Positions 13,516-28,734 are shown, counted from the stretch's first letter. The stretch is 64,000 nucleotides of DNA from Archegozetes longisetosus (GCA_018873245.2 JAEMBT020000009.1:16425794-16489793); one strand, 5' to 3'. A program made the numbers and translations. The notes: generated by a model not told the origin, from the sequence alone.

Positions 13516-14374
13516 GTCAGCTACAGAAAGACATAGAGACAAAGAGGAACGAAAAAAATAGACATGAAAATAGAATAGAAAGCCAAAAAGAAGATATTAC
13601 ATAACGTATTATATGAAGAGTTGCGCAGTAAAAGTTGGCTAAAGCTGTAGCGCAATGGAAGTCATTGAATGCTCCCTCTTCGTGGCCTTGGTGTGCTATA
13701 AATAACTTCTCATGGTCGTTATATTAAATACGATATACTAAATAACAAACCCTTCTCTACTTACTCTTCGTTTTACGTTTACATTAAATATATATATATA
13801 TATATATATATGTGAAGTCTATATAAGTCTATATAATTCTTTATAAATCAAATTATTTCTAACTATTAAGAAACCATCCATATCTTGGATTATCATTCTC
13901 ATTCTCATTAATTATTAGTAATTTTCAGTCACGACTCTTTCCCAATTAAGTCTGTTTACGATTAAAAACTAATATTTCTAAGACATGAGACATGACTACT
14001 AAAGTATATAATAATTAATCAAATAAATAGATTTATATTCTAACATAACACTTTCAACTATTTGATGCAATACTTATTTCTATCTCTTAGCTAAACTAAT
14101 AATAAAGGAATATTAATATACTCTATTTATAAACTATTTATAATTTCTTATTTGTTATACCGGTACGCACTAGTTGATAGCTATCAGTAGTGATGTGTTC
14201 TAATAGCATGCTTATCATCAAACCATAATATCTAGATATATTAACTAACTTATAGAAGAGTGAATATTGCAATGAAAGTAAGTCTATAATCTAATTAGGC
14301 GTGTAATCATTTGGTGTGACTAACATAGCAACAGTGTTTTTCTTATTATTGTTAATAATTATCTATTTGTCAAA

Positions 14375-14508
14375 TGTAGCATTGTCAAATGTAGTAGTGT
14401 CAAAGGCAGCAATGTCAAATGTACATTGACAAATGTAGTAGTGTCAAAGGCAGCAATGTCACATGTACAAGTGTCAAATGTACAAGTTTCAAAATGTACA
14501 AGTTTCAA
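14375..14508. repeat. tandem array of about 15 bp (GTCAAATGTA core)
   Basis: About nine copies of GTCAAATGTA or GTCAAAGGCA with AGCAAT/AGTAGT spacers. Copies near the right end change to GTTTCAAA. Confidence 0.8.
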
Positions 14509-15712
14509 ACCAGTATCATATGTTAGAATTATAACTAATAATTAGTCATTTACCAAGTATTTACTACATTAAAAGAGATATCTTAATATTCACATCACTA
14601 AAAATTTTCCTAAAATTCTAAGAATCGAAACCAGCTCTGGTGTCAATCACAGAAACCGACACTATATTGAACTAAAGCTTGATTTATATGTTAGTAAATC
14701 AACACATTAAGAGATGTTTAGAAATGATCAAACTTCTAGTTATCGATAAACGAGTTTCTCGCCAGATCATATAAAAAAACTATCTTTCAAACTTAACAAA
14801 TATTTTTAATGATATGTTGAATTAATTACTCGTCAAGACTTGGAGATTAAATGAATAAAATACATGAGATGGAGATTGAGATTAAGATAACTAATTTGAA
14901 AATAGCTTATGATTTAGATGAATGTAATTATAGCTTAATTAAGTGATTGAAACTATTAATCAGTTAGAAAGATTGGTATATTTCTGAATAATAAAAGAAA
15001 TCGCTAGTATGGTCAGCTCAATGCTATAAAGTTCTCTATTAGTAGCCTTATTTCGGTTACAGTTAGCACTCCATAGCATTGACTCGAACATATCTATTGG
15101 GTTATATGTCAGAATGAATACAATGGCATATTTCCAATATGTTTAAATCAAAACAGAGTCAAATAGAATGGCTGAACATATATATATACGTACGTACGTA
15201 TATGTTATATATATTTATATACTATTCTAATCTCTTTCAATCTATGCCATATTAACCTTTCAAAATGCTATCTAACTATAAATAATCGATTGATTAGCAA
15301 TTTAATTTTGAATCACATATATCTAAAATATTGAGTTTTGAATTATTGTTGAAAGTAGTATAGACATTTTTCATACCTGTATCTCATCAATCGATATGGC
15401 TTGTGTATAGTTATAGAAATTACTACTATATTACTGTTATTATAGAGAGAATATTAGTGAGTATTCATATTAAAACATACATTAAATTAAATTATCATTT
15501 GTTTAATGAAAACAATAAAAGCAAATTTGAATTAATCTATCTAAATGATGAGATGGAAGATAGTGATATGTTAGACGTATATACTTGATGCTTTCTCTCT
15601 CTCTGACAATTAATCTCATAGTAACTATAGCTATAAATAATTGATTGATTCCTTTTGGCATAATTACAAATATTGCAAATATTGCAAATATTACTAAAAT
15701 TAGTAAATTTAC

Positions 15713-15860
15713 GAAAAGTTCATAAAATTGCAGAAAATTCATGAAATTGCAGAAAATTCATAAAATTGCAGAAAATTCATAAAATTGCAGAAAATTCATA
15801 AAATTGCAGAAAATCCATAAAATCGCAAAAAGTTCATAAAATTACAAAAAATTCAGAAAC
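15713..15860. repeat. 19-bp minisatellite (GCAGAAAATTCATAAAATT)
   Basis: About seven tandem units, the last ones diverging to CAAAAAGTTCATAAAATT. Confidence 0.9.
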
Positions 15861-16402
15861 TCATAAAACATCAGTAGCTATACTAAAGAAAAGGGAAAAA
15901 ATCAATAAACGGATATAAAGGAAAAAAGTAACAGAAAATATAAATTCGAAATGCTTATTATTATTATTGTTAGAACTAATGACTTATAGAAGGTAGATGT
16001 GCGTATTATCAAAATCATACTTCAATCAATCTACAACTACATTAAATAGATGAGTATTAGCAATCTAAAATATGTTATATGGGCTGAAGAAGAGGTGAGG
16101 AAGAGGTGAAGAAGAGTTGAAGGATCTTCTAAGAGCTAAAAAAGAGTTAATCAAAGAGTAAAAGGTAGTGAAAAAAGAAGAATAAAAGAAGAAATAAATA
16201 AAAAGGAGGCAAATAAATAATCTTATTTATAAAAGATGTTTGTTGGTGAACGAGGTGGTGTGACATAAAAAAGATAACAGTTGTTATTGCACGATATAAG
16301 AGGCACATTTGAACAAATAGTCATATAGTGATAGTTATAATCATAGTGATTTAGATATCATAGTAAGTATTTTAGCTTAAAGTTTAGTTTTATATACTTA
16401 AT

Positions 16403-16575
16403 GTCCATATTCTTAAAGTTCATATTCTTAAAGTTCATATTCTTAAAGTTCATATTCTTAATGTTCATATTCTTAAAGTTCATATTCTTAAAGTTCATAT
16501 TCTTAAAGTTCATATTCTTAATGTTCATATTCTTAAAGTTCATATTCTTAATGTTCATATTCTTAGAGTTCATAT
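16403..16575. repeat. 15-bp minisatellite (ATATTCTTAAAGTTC)
   Basis: About eleven units, with an A/T change at one position dividing them into two classes. It is open on both strands (FLKFI and KNMNF repeats) only because 15 is a multiple of three. Confidence 0.9.
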
Positions 16576-18364
16576 GCCTAATATTGATATGCCTAACATT
16601 GATATGATATTATAATAGATAATTGATTTAGAATGAAGGACGGGGAAACATGTTTCTATATACTTGTCAAAAGGTTTATAACTCATTTGTTTGTTACTAA
16701 ACATTTCATAAGTATTCTACTTTGCACTTCAACTATTGGTTATGATAGTTTAGACGTTTTTATTCAAACTTTTTTAACTGATAAACATTTTCAATAATAA
16801 TTAATAGACATATAGTCGAACTAGTCAAGACATAAAAAATGGAAAACAGTTATAAAAAATGGAAAACAGCTATAAACTAATGACATAATAAAAGATAGAA
16901 GTAGTAAAAGCGAAACTAGAAGCAACTTATCAGCAGGTAAGCCATCATAATGTCCTTCTCGAATAAATTGAAGGCTAAGCAGGCATAAGTTCAATGTGAA
17001 ATCAACTTAAATCAATTTAGTATTTATTTAAACAGATTTTCCCTATTTCAACTTGGCGTCATCTCTGTTGTTTTTTTATATCGTCATATATTAGACATTA
17101 TTTAATGTATGGTTAGTATAGAGTGCTAAAGATGTATGATTAGTATAGAATGTATTGAGTGTATGGTAAGTATAGAAAGCATATAAAGTATATAAAGTAT
17201 ATAAAGTATAGAATACATATAAAGTATAGAATACATATAAAGCATAGCTAGCATAGAAACTATAGAAAGCATATTTGCACATATAACGCATGCAATCATA
17301 AGACTTAATGGCAGGGTTATTTATATCTTATAGAGAAAAGGGGTTTTACGTTCTTAAGTACTTGAACAGTTTATTTTTAATACATTTCTCTATCTCAATC
17401 AAGGACTTGAACACATTTGTTTTTACCAAACTTTTCTATAACTATTTTAAGCTATTCTTCATTTATTTCTATCTATTTCTTTTTTAATATTACACCCCTT
17501 TTCTAACACTTCACCCTTTTCTAACACTGGAATTTCCGTCTGATCTGTTGAACTTTTGAAAATCAATTTCTGTTATTTCTGTCTGGACTGAATAAAGAAA
17601 TAAAATATTTCAAATAAATAATAAAATATTTAATAATGTTGAATGAGAATTTATAATTTCTGACTAGCTCTCAGTGGAATATTTATAGAAAATTTCGATG
17701 ACATTCAATCAATTTCAATGAATTTCGCTGAATTCCAATCAATTTCAATGAATTTCAATGAATTTCAATGAATTTCAATCAATTCAACTCCTAAATCAGT
17801 CGAAGAATTAAACAAGCAAAACATAAACAACATATAAGAAAATATAGAAACAGATCTAATAAGCATAAAAGATCATAAAAGGATATAAAAATAGATAATT
17901 GAAATTACAATAAATTATGATTATACTAATTCAATTATAGAGACTATTTACAGGAACTGTCTGTTCGTGTGAGTCATTAGATATGTTATCTAATATTGTC
18001 TACTCTAGAAAGGATTAATTCTCAGATCTGATCGATTTGTATTAAATATTGATTCGTTCTATTTAATTGCAAATAATTCCACTGAAATCTCCTTCAATTA
18101 ATTGGAAAATTATTCTATTTCTTACTCGATTCAGCTGAAATCACTGAATTTAGGTTTTATAAATCAATTAATTAAATATGTTTTCCAAACAAACATATTT
18201 CGTAATATATACGTGACGATAAATATTCAGAATTGTTTTCAAATTATTTTGAAATTGTTTTGAAACTATTTTGAAATAGCTTCAAAATAGTTTTTGAATT
18301 TATAAAAATAAGAAATGACTAACGAGAAAAGGCAATTAATAAGAAATTAGAAATCGATTAGAAA

Positions 18365-18495
18365 TTCAAACTGCAATTCAAAATTAAATTCAAATTCAAA
18401 ATGGAATTCAAATTGAAATTCAAAGTGAAACTGGAATTCAAATTGAAATTCAAAGTGAAACTGGAATTGAAATTGAAATTCAAATTGAAATAAAG
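18365..18495. repeat. imperfect AAATTCAA/TTGAAATTC repeat
   Basis: Tandem ATTCAAATTGAAATTCAAAG words, including one exact duplication of the block AGTGAAACTGGAATT. Each unit contains short inverted parts. Confidence 0.7.
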
Positions 18496-21455
18496 GAGTT
18501 TGAATGTATTGCGTATATTTCATAATTATAAATAGAAATTGCTGTTATCGATACTTAACAAAGTCTCTTATTATTAACAACTGGTTATTGAATTAGAAGT
18601 TAGAAAAGTGAGTGAATGTTGGAAAATAACATGAATAACATGAATAACATGACGAAATTATGACGAAAGCTAGAAATGAGATAAAAATGTATTTTGCAAT
18701 CGAATTATAAATGCTATTCAAGGACTTTAAAGGAAAAAAATATAGTTATACTCCTAGTGAAATCCAGTTATTTCTGACTAGTGGCAATCGTTTAGAAGAG
18801 TAGCTATGTAGAAATAAATAAATCTTAATTGATCCTTTTTTACACTCTCTTAACCAATAGTTTCATACGTTTTCCTCGTTTTCAGCTTAGTGTCTAATCA
18901 AATAAAACTAAATCTCAATTATTTAAGGGTTGAGTTAATTGAAGAAAAAAAAGGTTAATAATAATAATAATAATAATTTGATAGAGAAATTTACCCAATA
19001 TGAAAGCAACTTAAAATAAACAAAGAGAAGAAAATAGAAATATTTTCAATTGAATAGCTTTTAACTGTTCTATTTATAATCACTACTAATGTGAGCTGTA
19101 ACGTTAGTTTAATCATAAGTTATAGATGTGAGTCAAACTAGACTTATAAATTGATTGATTTGGGCAAGTGTTGAAGTCTGTTTAAATTGAAAGTCTATTA
19201 CGATAATACCAATCTATTTGATAGTAATGCAAATCTATTTCCGTAGTAAATACATAAAAATATAAAAATATAGAAACATAAATATAATTGATTTTAGTAT
19301 TGGCTGCTGAGAAATCAAGTGAAAAATATTCAATAAATACATAGATAAAAAGAAATATAATAGACTATCTAACTATCTAAAATAGTCTATAACAGAAGAA
19401 GGCCTTAAGCAATAAATGAAAATAATTAATAAATGTGACAGGACAACTATATAAGAAAATAATAATAAATAACTAAATAACAAATAGATACTATATTAGA
19501 TGTTAATATGAGAAATCATAGTAATTGATTAATATTTAATAATAAAGTCAAATGCCGTAATAATTCAGTTTTCTATTAAATTGCTATGCCAACGTAATAA
19601 ACGGTAGTTTGTTATACGAAATACTAATAGTTACTCATATATTTATATACTAATAGTTACTCATATACTCATATACTCATATACTCATATAGTTTACATC
19701 TACATATCATTTAGACTTAAACCATCTCTAAATCATACGTCCTATCAACCTATTACCAATCTATTTAAACATTGATTTTATAGAAGTTCTAGCTTCGGTG
19801 TTCAGTAGTCAGTCATATTATTTAGTGCGCTCTCACCGCTCTCACTCCTTCTCTCTCACTGACTGACTCTCTCTCACTCTCACATAGACTCTCTCGCTCA
19901 CTCACTCTCTAAGGCTATGTAGCTATATTTAGAACATGTTAAAAAGAGAAGACATGAAAAAACAAGTCCAAAAATATGAAAAGGCATAGGAATGAAATTT
20001 TAGTAACTATACTATGTATAACGTCTTAGTAGTAGTAATAATAGTTGTAATATATATTAATGTATTTTCCCTCTAACAACACAACACTGATTCGCTTTTA
20101 TATTTTACTTTTATTATTTCTTTTATTTATATTATTTTCTATTTATATTACACTCTAAAACTTAATAATCGCTGATAACAACAAGAAGTAATGTAGTTAC
20201 GATACACTACACTACGGTAGTTACGGAAAAATTATAATATGTGAGATATTAAGCTATAGAATATTAATATACCAGTAGCAATCAAAGCTAATTAAAAGTC
20301 AAATTTCACAATCAATTTATGTGTATCATAGCAATGTCTTATTACTATAGAACATAATTACGTTTTCAACTGTACTACAATTGTACACAACTGTTTAACT
20401 GTATACAACTGTACACAACTATACAATAAATCTCATATGAATGAAATGAAAGAAAATCTATAAATTAATAACTAATCAAAAGAAGAACAATTAAAGGCAA
20501 AATAGAACTAATATAATAAAGGAGAATTAGAAATAATTAAATGAGATAGAGGAAGGAATAAAGTGGAAGCTTGTATGAATTAATTGATATTTAGGTAGAG
20601 AGGACAAGCCCAGTAAAATAATCGATATTAAGGCACCAAAAGCGTAATGCAGAGCACTCTCTATATCTCAATGTGTACATATTCTCTCTCTCTCCCGCTC
20701 TCTCTCCAGCTCTCTCACATAAACAAATATATTATAACTAGTACTAATATGAGTTATATTTCTAATTAGAATGAAATCTATATACTAGTAATAGTTTGAA
20801 GAATAAACAATAGAGGAAAACTAGAAAGTGAATGTTGCAATAGTTAGTTATATATGTAATAGTTATAAGGTGTTCTATTTATAGCTTTGAAATATATCTT
20901 AAAGAAGCCTTATTATATGATGAAGTAGATTTAATATGAAACTGCATTTCATATTAAACTCTATTTCATACCTGAATAACAAATCAATAAAACTGAAAAC
21001 AGGAAGAGATGCAAGCTAATGCCAGAAATGAATAATGAAAAATAATAAATAACCATAATAATAATTATATACATACCATCAATTGGATTTATAGAATCCT
21101 ATAGTTGTCTTCTTTAATGATAATAATAATAATAATAATAATAATCAATTATTTAGTTCTAATTACTCAGTTTGTCCCAAATAGTATTCAAATATGATGA
21201 AGATTAAGAAAACGTAAAAAACAAATTAAAGCAAAACAAATGAATATATAAATCAATAAAAATCGTGTAATTAATAGTCAGATATAATGAAAGTTCAATA
21301 GATGAACAATTTGACCAAAATTGTAGTTGATGCTTTACTAAATGTTTAGATGTATTACTAAATTAATCATTATATGTTGCTTAGTTGTTCAATTGATTGT
21401 TGATATTAATTCTATTTTCATTTTCACTTTCATGTCAAGTAATCAACATTTTAAG

Positions 21456-21458
21456 ACA

Positions 21459-21502
<44 letters not shown>

Positions 21503-21520
21503 TATTATTATTATTATTAC
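21456..21520. repeat. (ATT)n microsatellite
   Basis: About 20 ATT units interrupted once by ATTACT. A similar (ATA)n run lies at 21118-21145. Confidence 0.95.
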
Positions 21521-22078
21521 AGTTGAAATAATCAAACATTTAGATAGAGAGCAAAGGGAGAAATATCATATAATATAAATTGAATAAGACATAAACAAGA
21601 AGGCACAGAACTAAGGTGTCTCATCTCTCACTGACACACACAACGAATAGAAACGCAATGTAAACCCAATACAACTGAACGCAATTCAATGCAATTCAAT
21701 GCAATTCAATGCGAACTCAATACGAACTCAATGCGAACTCAATGCAACTCAATGGCAACTCAATGCAAACTCAATGCATACTCTTCTAAGCATACTCTCT
21801 GTAATACTCGGTGCTAAGAGAAGTCTTTTTTAGAGAACTACTAACAGTGTGTAAGCGCCAAAACAGATATATGGGTCGAAGCGGCAAAAACAACTCTAAC
21901 GGAGAGAGACATTTCACTCTCAATATCTCTCCAATGCAAACTTGATCTCTCTCTCACTATATATCTATCTCTCTATGTAAACTTAGTGTCTCTCTCTTTC
22001 AGTCTTTCCAAGCACTTCTATTACTCAATCGGAGGATGCGCTAAACGCAAGCGTACTTTCATCTAAACTCTTTCAGCT

Positions 22079-22256
22079 CTCTCTCATGCTCTGTTATGTT
22101 CTCTCTCGTGCTCTGTTACGCTCTCTCTCGTGCTCTGTTACGCTCTCTCTCATGCTCTGTTACGTTCTCTCTCATGCTCTAGCTCTCTCTCCGCTCTCTG
22201 TTCACTCTCTCTCTCTCTCTCCGCTCTCTGCTCACTCTCTCTTACTAAGTTTCTCT
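22079..22256. repeat. CT-rich minisatellite (CTCTCTCATGCTCTGTTACG)
   Basis: Higher-order units of about 24-26 bp built on CTCTCT, followed by a CTCTCCGCTCTCTG block repeated twice. Confidence 0.85.
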
Positions 22257-22721
22257 CTCGACTCTCTCATTTAACTGGAAATGAATTGAGTATTTTTAGA
22301 ACATTGTATATAACAATTTCTGAAAGTAATGTTTTCTTTTTCCACAATTTTGTCCATTTTGTCTGAGAATGTGACTTTCTAGTTCTGAAAGTTGATTTTG
22401 TTGTTGATCTTGTTCAATTTGCTTTTCCTTATAGGCAACGGAAATCAACGTTTTATACTTTAGATTATTTGGTAAACATTTTTACGTGTTTATAAACCTG
22501 ATTGCAACTCTCTCTGGTTTTAATGCTCAATTAATTAATTGATTACAAGATAAGAGTTAGAGAAATAATTCAAAAACAACTTATAAGGAAAATACTAATC
22601 AGAAGTTAAAGAAAATGGAAAATCATAAATTACTATCAAACATATATAAACAGAAAGTGATATAAGTAGTAAAAAAGGCAAAAAGTCAAAAGGGAAACTA
22701 GGAGGGTGTGTTAAGGGGGGG

Positions 22722-22760
<39 letters not shown>

Positions 22761-23023
22761 AAATAGGGGTGTAACTATGAAAACATAAATAGGACTAGAA
22801 GAGACGACTTTACACATTCTATTTTTAGCTATAGACAGAACACTTGGCACATTACTCATTTCTACTATTATATATCTATACTTTTTGTGTATTTTTAGTT
22901 AACAATATATGGTTTGTATTATATATATATATGTGTCTTATATATTATGTAGTTTGTATATGTTATCCTTATGTTATTTTACAAACATTGCTTCTTATAG
23001 CACTTGAAGCCCTGTGTTACTGC

Positions 23024-23079
23024 AAACTTTCCAAAATGACCAAGAAACTTTCCAAAATGACCAAGAAACTTTCCAAAAT
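23024..23079. repeat. 21-bp tandem repeat, 2.5 copies
   Basis: Three AAACTTTCCAAAAT cores joined by GACCAAG. Confidence 0.85.
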
Positions 23080-23985
23080 CATTTAAGTCTTCAAATATGA
23101 TAAATTTTCAATTATAATGTAAGAAATTTTCCAAAGTCAAATAAGAAATGTTCATGTATCATATAAGAAGTGTTTAAATATGAAATAGGATAATTTCATA
23201 AATGATATAAGATTAGAAAACATTTATGGTATTTGAGAAAACGTTTAACTGTTAGCTGACAGAACGTAACGAATAAGTAAAGTAAGATATCAGTTTCAAA
23301 CAATATAGAAAATTAAAAATAAAAAGATGAGATAAAATAATAAAAATATATAAATAAAAAAGAAAGAATAATAATAAACATAAGAAGAGCGAACAATTAA
23401 CAAATAGACTAACTAGTGACTATAAATGAGCTTGACCAACATCATCTATAGCTGACCATAAGGCAATTACCATAAACATAAGGCATTAAACAGCACAATA
23501 TCTACACTAAAACACTAAAACAATATATAAGCTTATATAAGCTGATATATGAATTAATAACTTACTTTATTATTATATGACTCAAACTGAAATGTATTCT
23601 ATTTATAACTCACTATTGACCTTTTAGTCAAATAGCGAATAGTAATCAAAGTAGATATGATAGATTTGAGTTTAGTTGGTTTGTCAGGTTATACCAAAAA
23701 TATTTGATTATAAACAATTATATTGAAGATTAATATATCTAACATTAAAATTAAACAATCTATAAATAGAATAGAATTATACTAATAACTAATAATAATA
23801 CGTGCTATCTTGCTAACTATTTTACTACATATGACCATGTATAACTTGATAAATCAGTACTTTCTAGATTGGATCTATCTATTTTTTATATTTTATCTTC
23901 AACCTTTTTTCATGTCCATTATCATCAATTATTTTTGAGTAGATGCAAATATTTTATTTTAGGTATTATAGATGACTAAAACAAT

Positions 23986-23989
<4 letters not shown>

Positions 23990-24041
<52 letters not shown>
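23990..24041. repeat. (CT)n microsatellite
   Basis: Perfect CT run of about 52 bp. Confidence 0.95.
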
Positions 24042-24042
<1 letters not shown>

Positions 24043-26045
24043 ATATGACACCTCAATTTAGATCAATCGATAATTACACTCATCTAATATTACCCAATTA
24101 TTTCTAACTCAATTACGATCTATATCTCAAATCAACAGTGTTGAACAAAGGCCAGATATTGCGCAAGTTAGTTAAATGGTCATATATTAGAGGTGAATAT
24201 ATGTATGAAACGTTCTGAAGGTGATGTAATTCACATAGTTCAGCTTATGTGATGCTTTTAGAGTAAGAGCTTTAAGGGTTATGCACCACGTAAACCCCTT
24301 AAAAGCACAACATGAACCCAAATAATGCGCATAGATATTAGATAATTTCGCCAAAAGAATATTCAGACGATCCTAGGTGAAATCTAGAAATCAGAAGTAT
24401 CCGCAATTTCCAAATTTCAATTGACTTATTTGAATGAATAGTGAAATTAGATTTATCTTATTTAAATACGAATTGAAGGTTAGTTTAGTGAGAGGTCTGA
24501 TTGAAAACAGTTAAGTTATACACAGTATAGAGTCAACAATGAATTTGAGTAAATGTTTATAAGAAAGAAATCAATTTAAACGTTTTTTGGAAAGAGAAAT
24601 ACTTTAATAAAGGCTTCGAGTCTTTATTAGATTCTGATGATAAATGAAAAGTTCTCAAACAAATCGTTTTAGATCCAAATAGGAGTATTTGTTATTATGG
24701 AATTTAGGATGCTCACACACACACACACACATCATCTACCAAATCATTAAATGGAAAGATTGCCAATTCAACAAATGACCTTTTGATTATTTGATTAGTA
24801 TCAAAGTACTATGTGTAAGGATAGGTTAGGTTAGAATGATATATATTTTTGATTAAATACAAACCATTGTTGATTGAACAATCAGTAAAATTGAGAAGCA
24901 TAGAGCCCAAAAACGCAAACATATATAAAACCTATAATCAATTGTAAACATTACTGCACTGGAATTGCCTTATAATAGGTTAGCAGAAGTGACGATAATC
25001 ATGTTAGTTAAGTGAATAACGATCAAGTTTGTTATAGTTATTTATAATAAATGATTTCAAATCATAATAGTATAAATAAAACTAACGTTATGTATGACTA
25101 TTATTTGCATTTGGTCTGCAATTCAATCAAATTCAATCAATTTGATGCGAATTTAATATATTTAAAACCAACTCTTAACGTATCATCCACATGTTTTTCG
25201 AGTAAAAATATAAATAGAAACTATTACTCAAATTGATATTACAATTGTATGAAAAATATAGAGTTTTACAAAAAATGACTAAATATTTACATTTCTATAT
25301 ATTAAAATAAATATACACATCAACATTTGATAACTATCGATAGTAAAAAGAATAAGTACTGACTGTAACGCACATGAATTTATTGTCAAATATGGCTTTC
25401 AATTTACTTTCATATTGAATATTCTACAAGTTAGTTAGTCTGATAGAAAGCATGCCTTCACGACCTATCACTTCTGGTTTCTATCAACGATAGTTAGCTT
25501 TTAAAGTGAAAATCTTAACTTTTTCTAGGAATTTTTATATATTATCATTAAATATTTGTGCAACATTCTAGTATTCAATTTGATCTTAGTTCAAGTATTT
25601 TGTTCAATCGAAACTATGTAACTTATTAGAATGTTTATAAGAATAATAAATATTGATTTAAATCTAGATTTTCAATATTATAATTTAATATAATATAATT
25701 TATATTATATTACTATCAAGTATTGCTGGGCAACACTTTGTCGGAGCGTTAAAACCTGGAAAATCTAATTTGGTCGAAACTTAAATCATATAAAGATTTA
25801 TATTTTCTAAAAACCAGATTTAGGCCGTTATTTGCAAGAAGCTCTGAATAGAAATTAAACTAAAATGAAAGTTTAGGTTTGGTTCTACATCGATATTAAA
25901 TATAATTGTAGAGAACTCCCAGGGTGTTACCTAAGTATTTGAAAAGTGTATATACACAAGTGCACAGTAGCCTAACAAGAACTTTAGAGTTGAAAGTAGT
26001 GTAACCTTACCTGTAGAACACGTCTGATTATTCTACTATATATTT

Positions 26046-26191
26046 GTTACAAGTTGCACATTAAGCCGTTTTCTTGTTTGGCCGTTTCCATATTAAGCCA
26101 TCTTCTCGTTAAGCAGTGATTTAAAAAAACGGCCTAATAGAAATCGATTTTTGACACATGCGTAGTAGTTACGGCTTAATATGCAACTTAC
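26046..26191. mobile_element. foldback/MITE-like element of about 146 bp
   Basis: The left arm 26046-26069 reads GTTACAAGTTGCACATTAAGCC. The right arm 26171-26191, reverse complemented, reads GTAAGTTGCATATTAAGCCG. This gives an inverted repeat of about 20 bp with one mismatch and one indel. Two further TTAAGCC(G/A) words lie inside. No open frame is present. TA-rich flanks would suit a Tc1/mariner-derived MITE, but no clean target duplication is visible. Confidence 0.5.
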
Positions 26192-28327
26192 GATATACTA
26201 TCAATGCGGATTATGCGTCGGCTTCTGAACAGTTATCCACATAATTCCTAAATATCTAATACGACGTGAAAGTCTTAACCCAATGAATTAACAACATTCT
26301 CAAAATAATTTGACTTATCTTTTAAACGATCTTTGGAGCTATAAAAATAGTACTAATTGTTTTGCAGTTATATAGTGGAATACAAATAGATTAGAAAATC
26401 GGAGTTGAACGTTGAGAACATTGAATTTCTGATTTTGCCTCTCAGGCAAACTAAGTGTTCCCATATTGCAGCAATCGATATAATAGTTGAAACATTAGCA
26501 TTCAATACTGATTAAATGAATAGCAGAGAATAACGAGAAAATGTCAATTCTGAATAGTAGAGAATAACGGCAAAGTATCAATTCTGAATAATAGGGTATA
26601 ACGACAAAGTGTCTGAATAGTGATCTGCATAATATGCAAGTGATTTGGAGGGATTTGTTGAAAGTAATCAAATCAAATGAAAAGATCTATTTTTAGACTA
26701 ATTTAATTATGGAGCAAATCTCATTTTTCATGATTTTTCAGAAGCGGATCAAATTTTTTTGACGTTTAACTCTTGATGAGGGCTACGCCTTTTAATGAGA
26801 ACGAATCATTAGTTTAATGAATGTGAGAATCATTTGTTTAAAAATAGAAAGTAGAGAGCAGTATGCTTGAAAGTTGACATTTATTCTAATTGTTATAGGT
26901 ATTGAGGAATATATTTGAAGCCATAGTTAAGACAATAGTTTGGGTAGTAGTTTAGGGAGGCTTTTAAGCAAGATTGTCAGGGAGATTTTGAGCAAGATTA
27001 TGAGCAAGATTTCAAGCAAGATTTTGAGCAAGATTTCAAGCAAGGTTTTGAGCAAGATTCCCAACATTATACACTTATAAACTGTACTAACAATAACAAT
27101 CTGTGAAAGTCTATTTAGAGAAGCATACACAAAAATGATTTAATCAAAAAAAAAAACAAATTAGAATGTCTATCAGCTAAATCAGATGTCTGGTCATCGT
27201 CCTGAAGAGAAGATCTGGGAATGGAAGACATATGATGTCTGGTACAACTAATCTATTGACATAAACTCCTAAAGCAGAGTTAGACATCATAGCAGATATG
27301 AATATAATATGAAAGTAAGATTAAACAGAGACATTTATTAGAAATAGTACAATGTTATCATTTTCTAAACAACTTTTGCTATCTTTCGATTTTTCACTGT
27401 TTATCAGTAAGATTATGACAAAATTGAATTGAATATGATCTGAATATGAATTGAATGATTCGAACAAGAATTGAATATGATCTAAACATGAATTGAATGA
27501 TTCGAACATGAATTGAATCTAACTGAATTGAAACATATTTTTAGACCTTCTTAAATGAATAACTACTATTGTTAATAAATGATAGAATTGCTAATAATAT
27601 AGATGTAATCTAAAATTTTCATTTTCATTCCAAATTGATCAAGATGTAAGAGTAGTTTTAGTAAGTTTAGATTCAAGTTAATCTTATAAGAAATAAAGAG
27701 ATTTCAAAATCTTCTACATTTAAAGTCGATGTCAAGGTATAGATGAAAAATTAGTTTTTGATAAAAATTAAATAAGAAAGTAAAATAGATAAAAGAAGCA
27801 TAACTATAAATCGATATTAAAAACAGATTCTAGACACTATATCAACAAAACAATACGGTAAATGATTAATAGGTCTAATATAAATGAGTCATATTCGAAC
27901 AGTCTAGCCAGACATGTTAGTCTAAGTATTATGCATCACTAATAGAAGTCATATAATATGTCGTTTGTATTTTTTATATATATTATTATTATAGTTTTAT
28001 ATTTTGTTATTAGCGCTCATTGAACTTCAATTCAAAGTCGTTTATATCAGATTTATGTTCTGATTGATCAGAAAGAGTCAAACTATTACTGATAAATGAC
28101 TACTAAAACCCAATGAAACGATATTGATACAAAAGAAAAACAGGTAATTCGATAGACAAAAAAACATTGAAACAATAAGCGAATCATCTAGCTGTTTCAC
28201 ATCAATGCCAATCTGATTCTGATTCAAATCAAGTATTCAATCGATAACTTAGCCTAACCTAATTTGACATGAGCTAGATTAAGCTGACTATACCTGAGTT
28301 AACTTAACCTAACTAGGCCCGATCAAG

Positions 28328-28470
28328 GCTAATCTAAAATGACCTGAGCTAGTCTAAGCTAATCCGAGATGACCTGAGCTAGTCTAACCCAATCCGAGAT
28401 GACCTGAGCTAGCCTAACCCAATCCGATATGACCTGAGCTAGCGTAATCTAACCTAACATGACCTGAATT
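28328..28470. repeat. 30-bp minisatellite (ATGACCTGAGCTAGTCTAACC)
   Basis: About five units of GATGACCTGAGCTAG with TCTAACCCAATCC spacers, blending into CCTAA telomere-like words at both ends. Confidence 0.85.
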
Positions 28471-28734
28471 AGTCTAACCTAACCTAACGAAGTAGCAGTA
28501 TACACAGTCTGTGTACAATGAAAATAAAAAGTAAAAAACAAGTTGAGCATAAATTAGAAAATATGTGAGAGACAAATAATAGAAAGCATATTTGACTTAC
28601 ATTTATAAGGCGATATAAATAGAACATTTTTAAGTTGAGCTTCTTTTTATGCTTTACTATTTTGACTGTATGCAATGTTTATAGCGCCAACTTGTGTCAT
28701 AGCTCATGGGATAGAATGTTAACCAGTAGAGAGT

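Noticed and set aside
16358..16607. Open frames on both strands with five-residue repeats
   Set aside because: They arise from a 15-bp minisatellite whose period is divisible by three.
24262..24305. Possible tRNA or structured RNA around a CTTTAAGGGTT...AACCCCTTAAAAG hairpin
   Set aside because: It is a simple stem-loop; no cloverleaf, anticodon arm or internal promoter boxes are visible.
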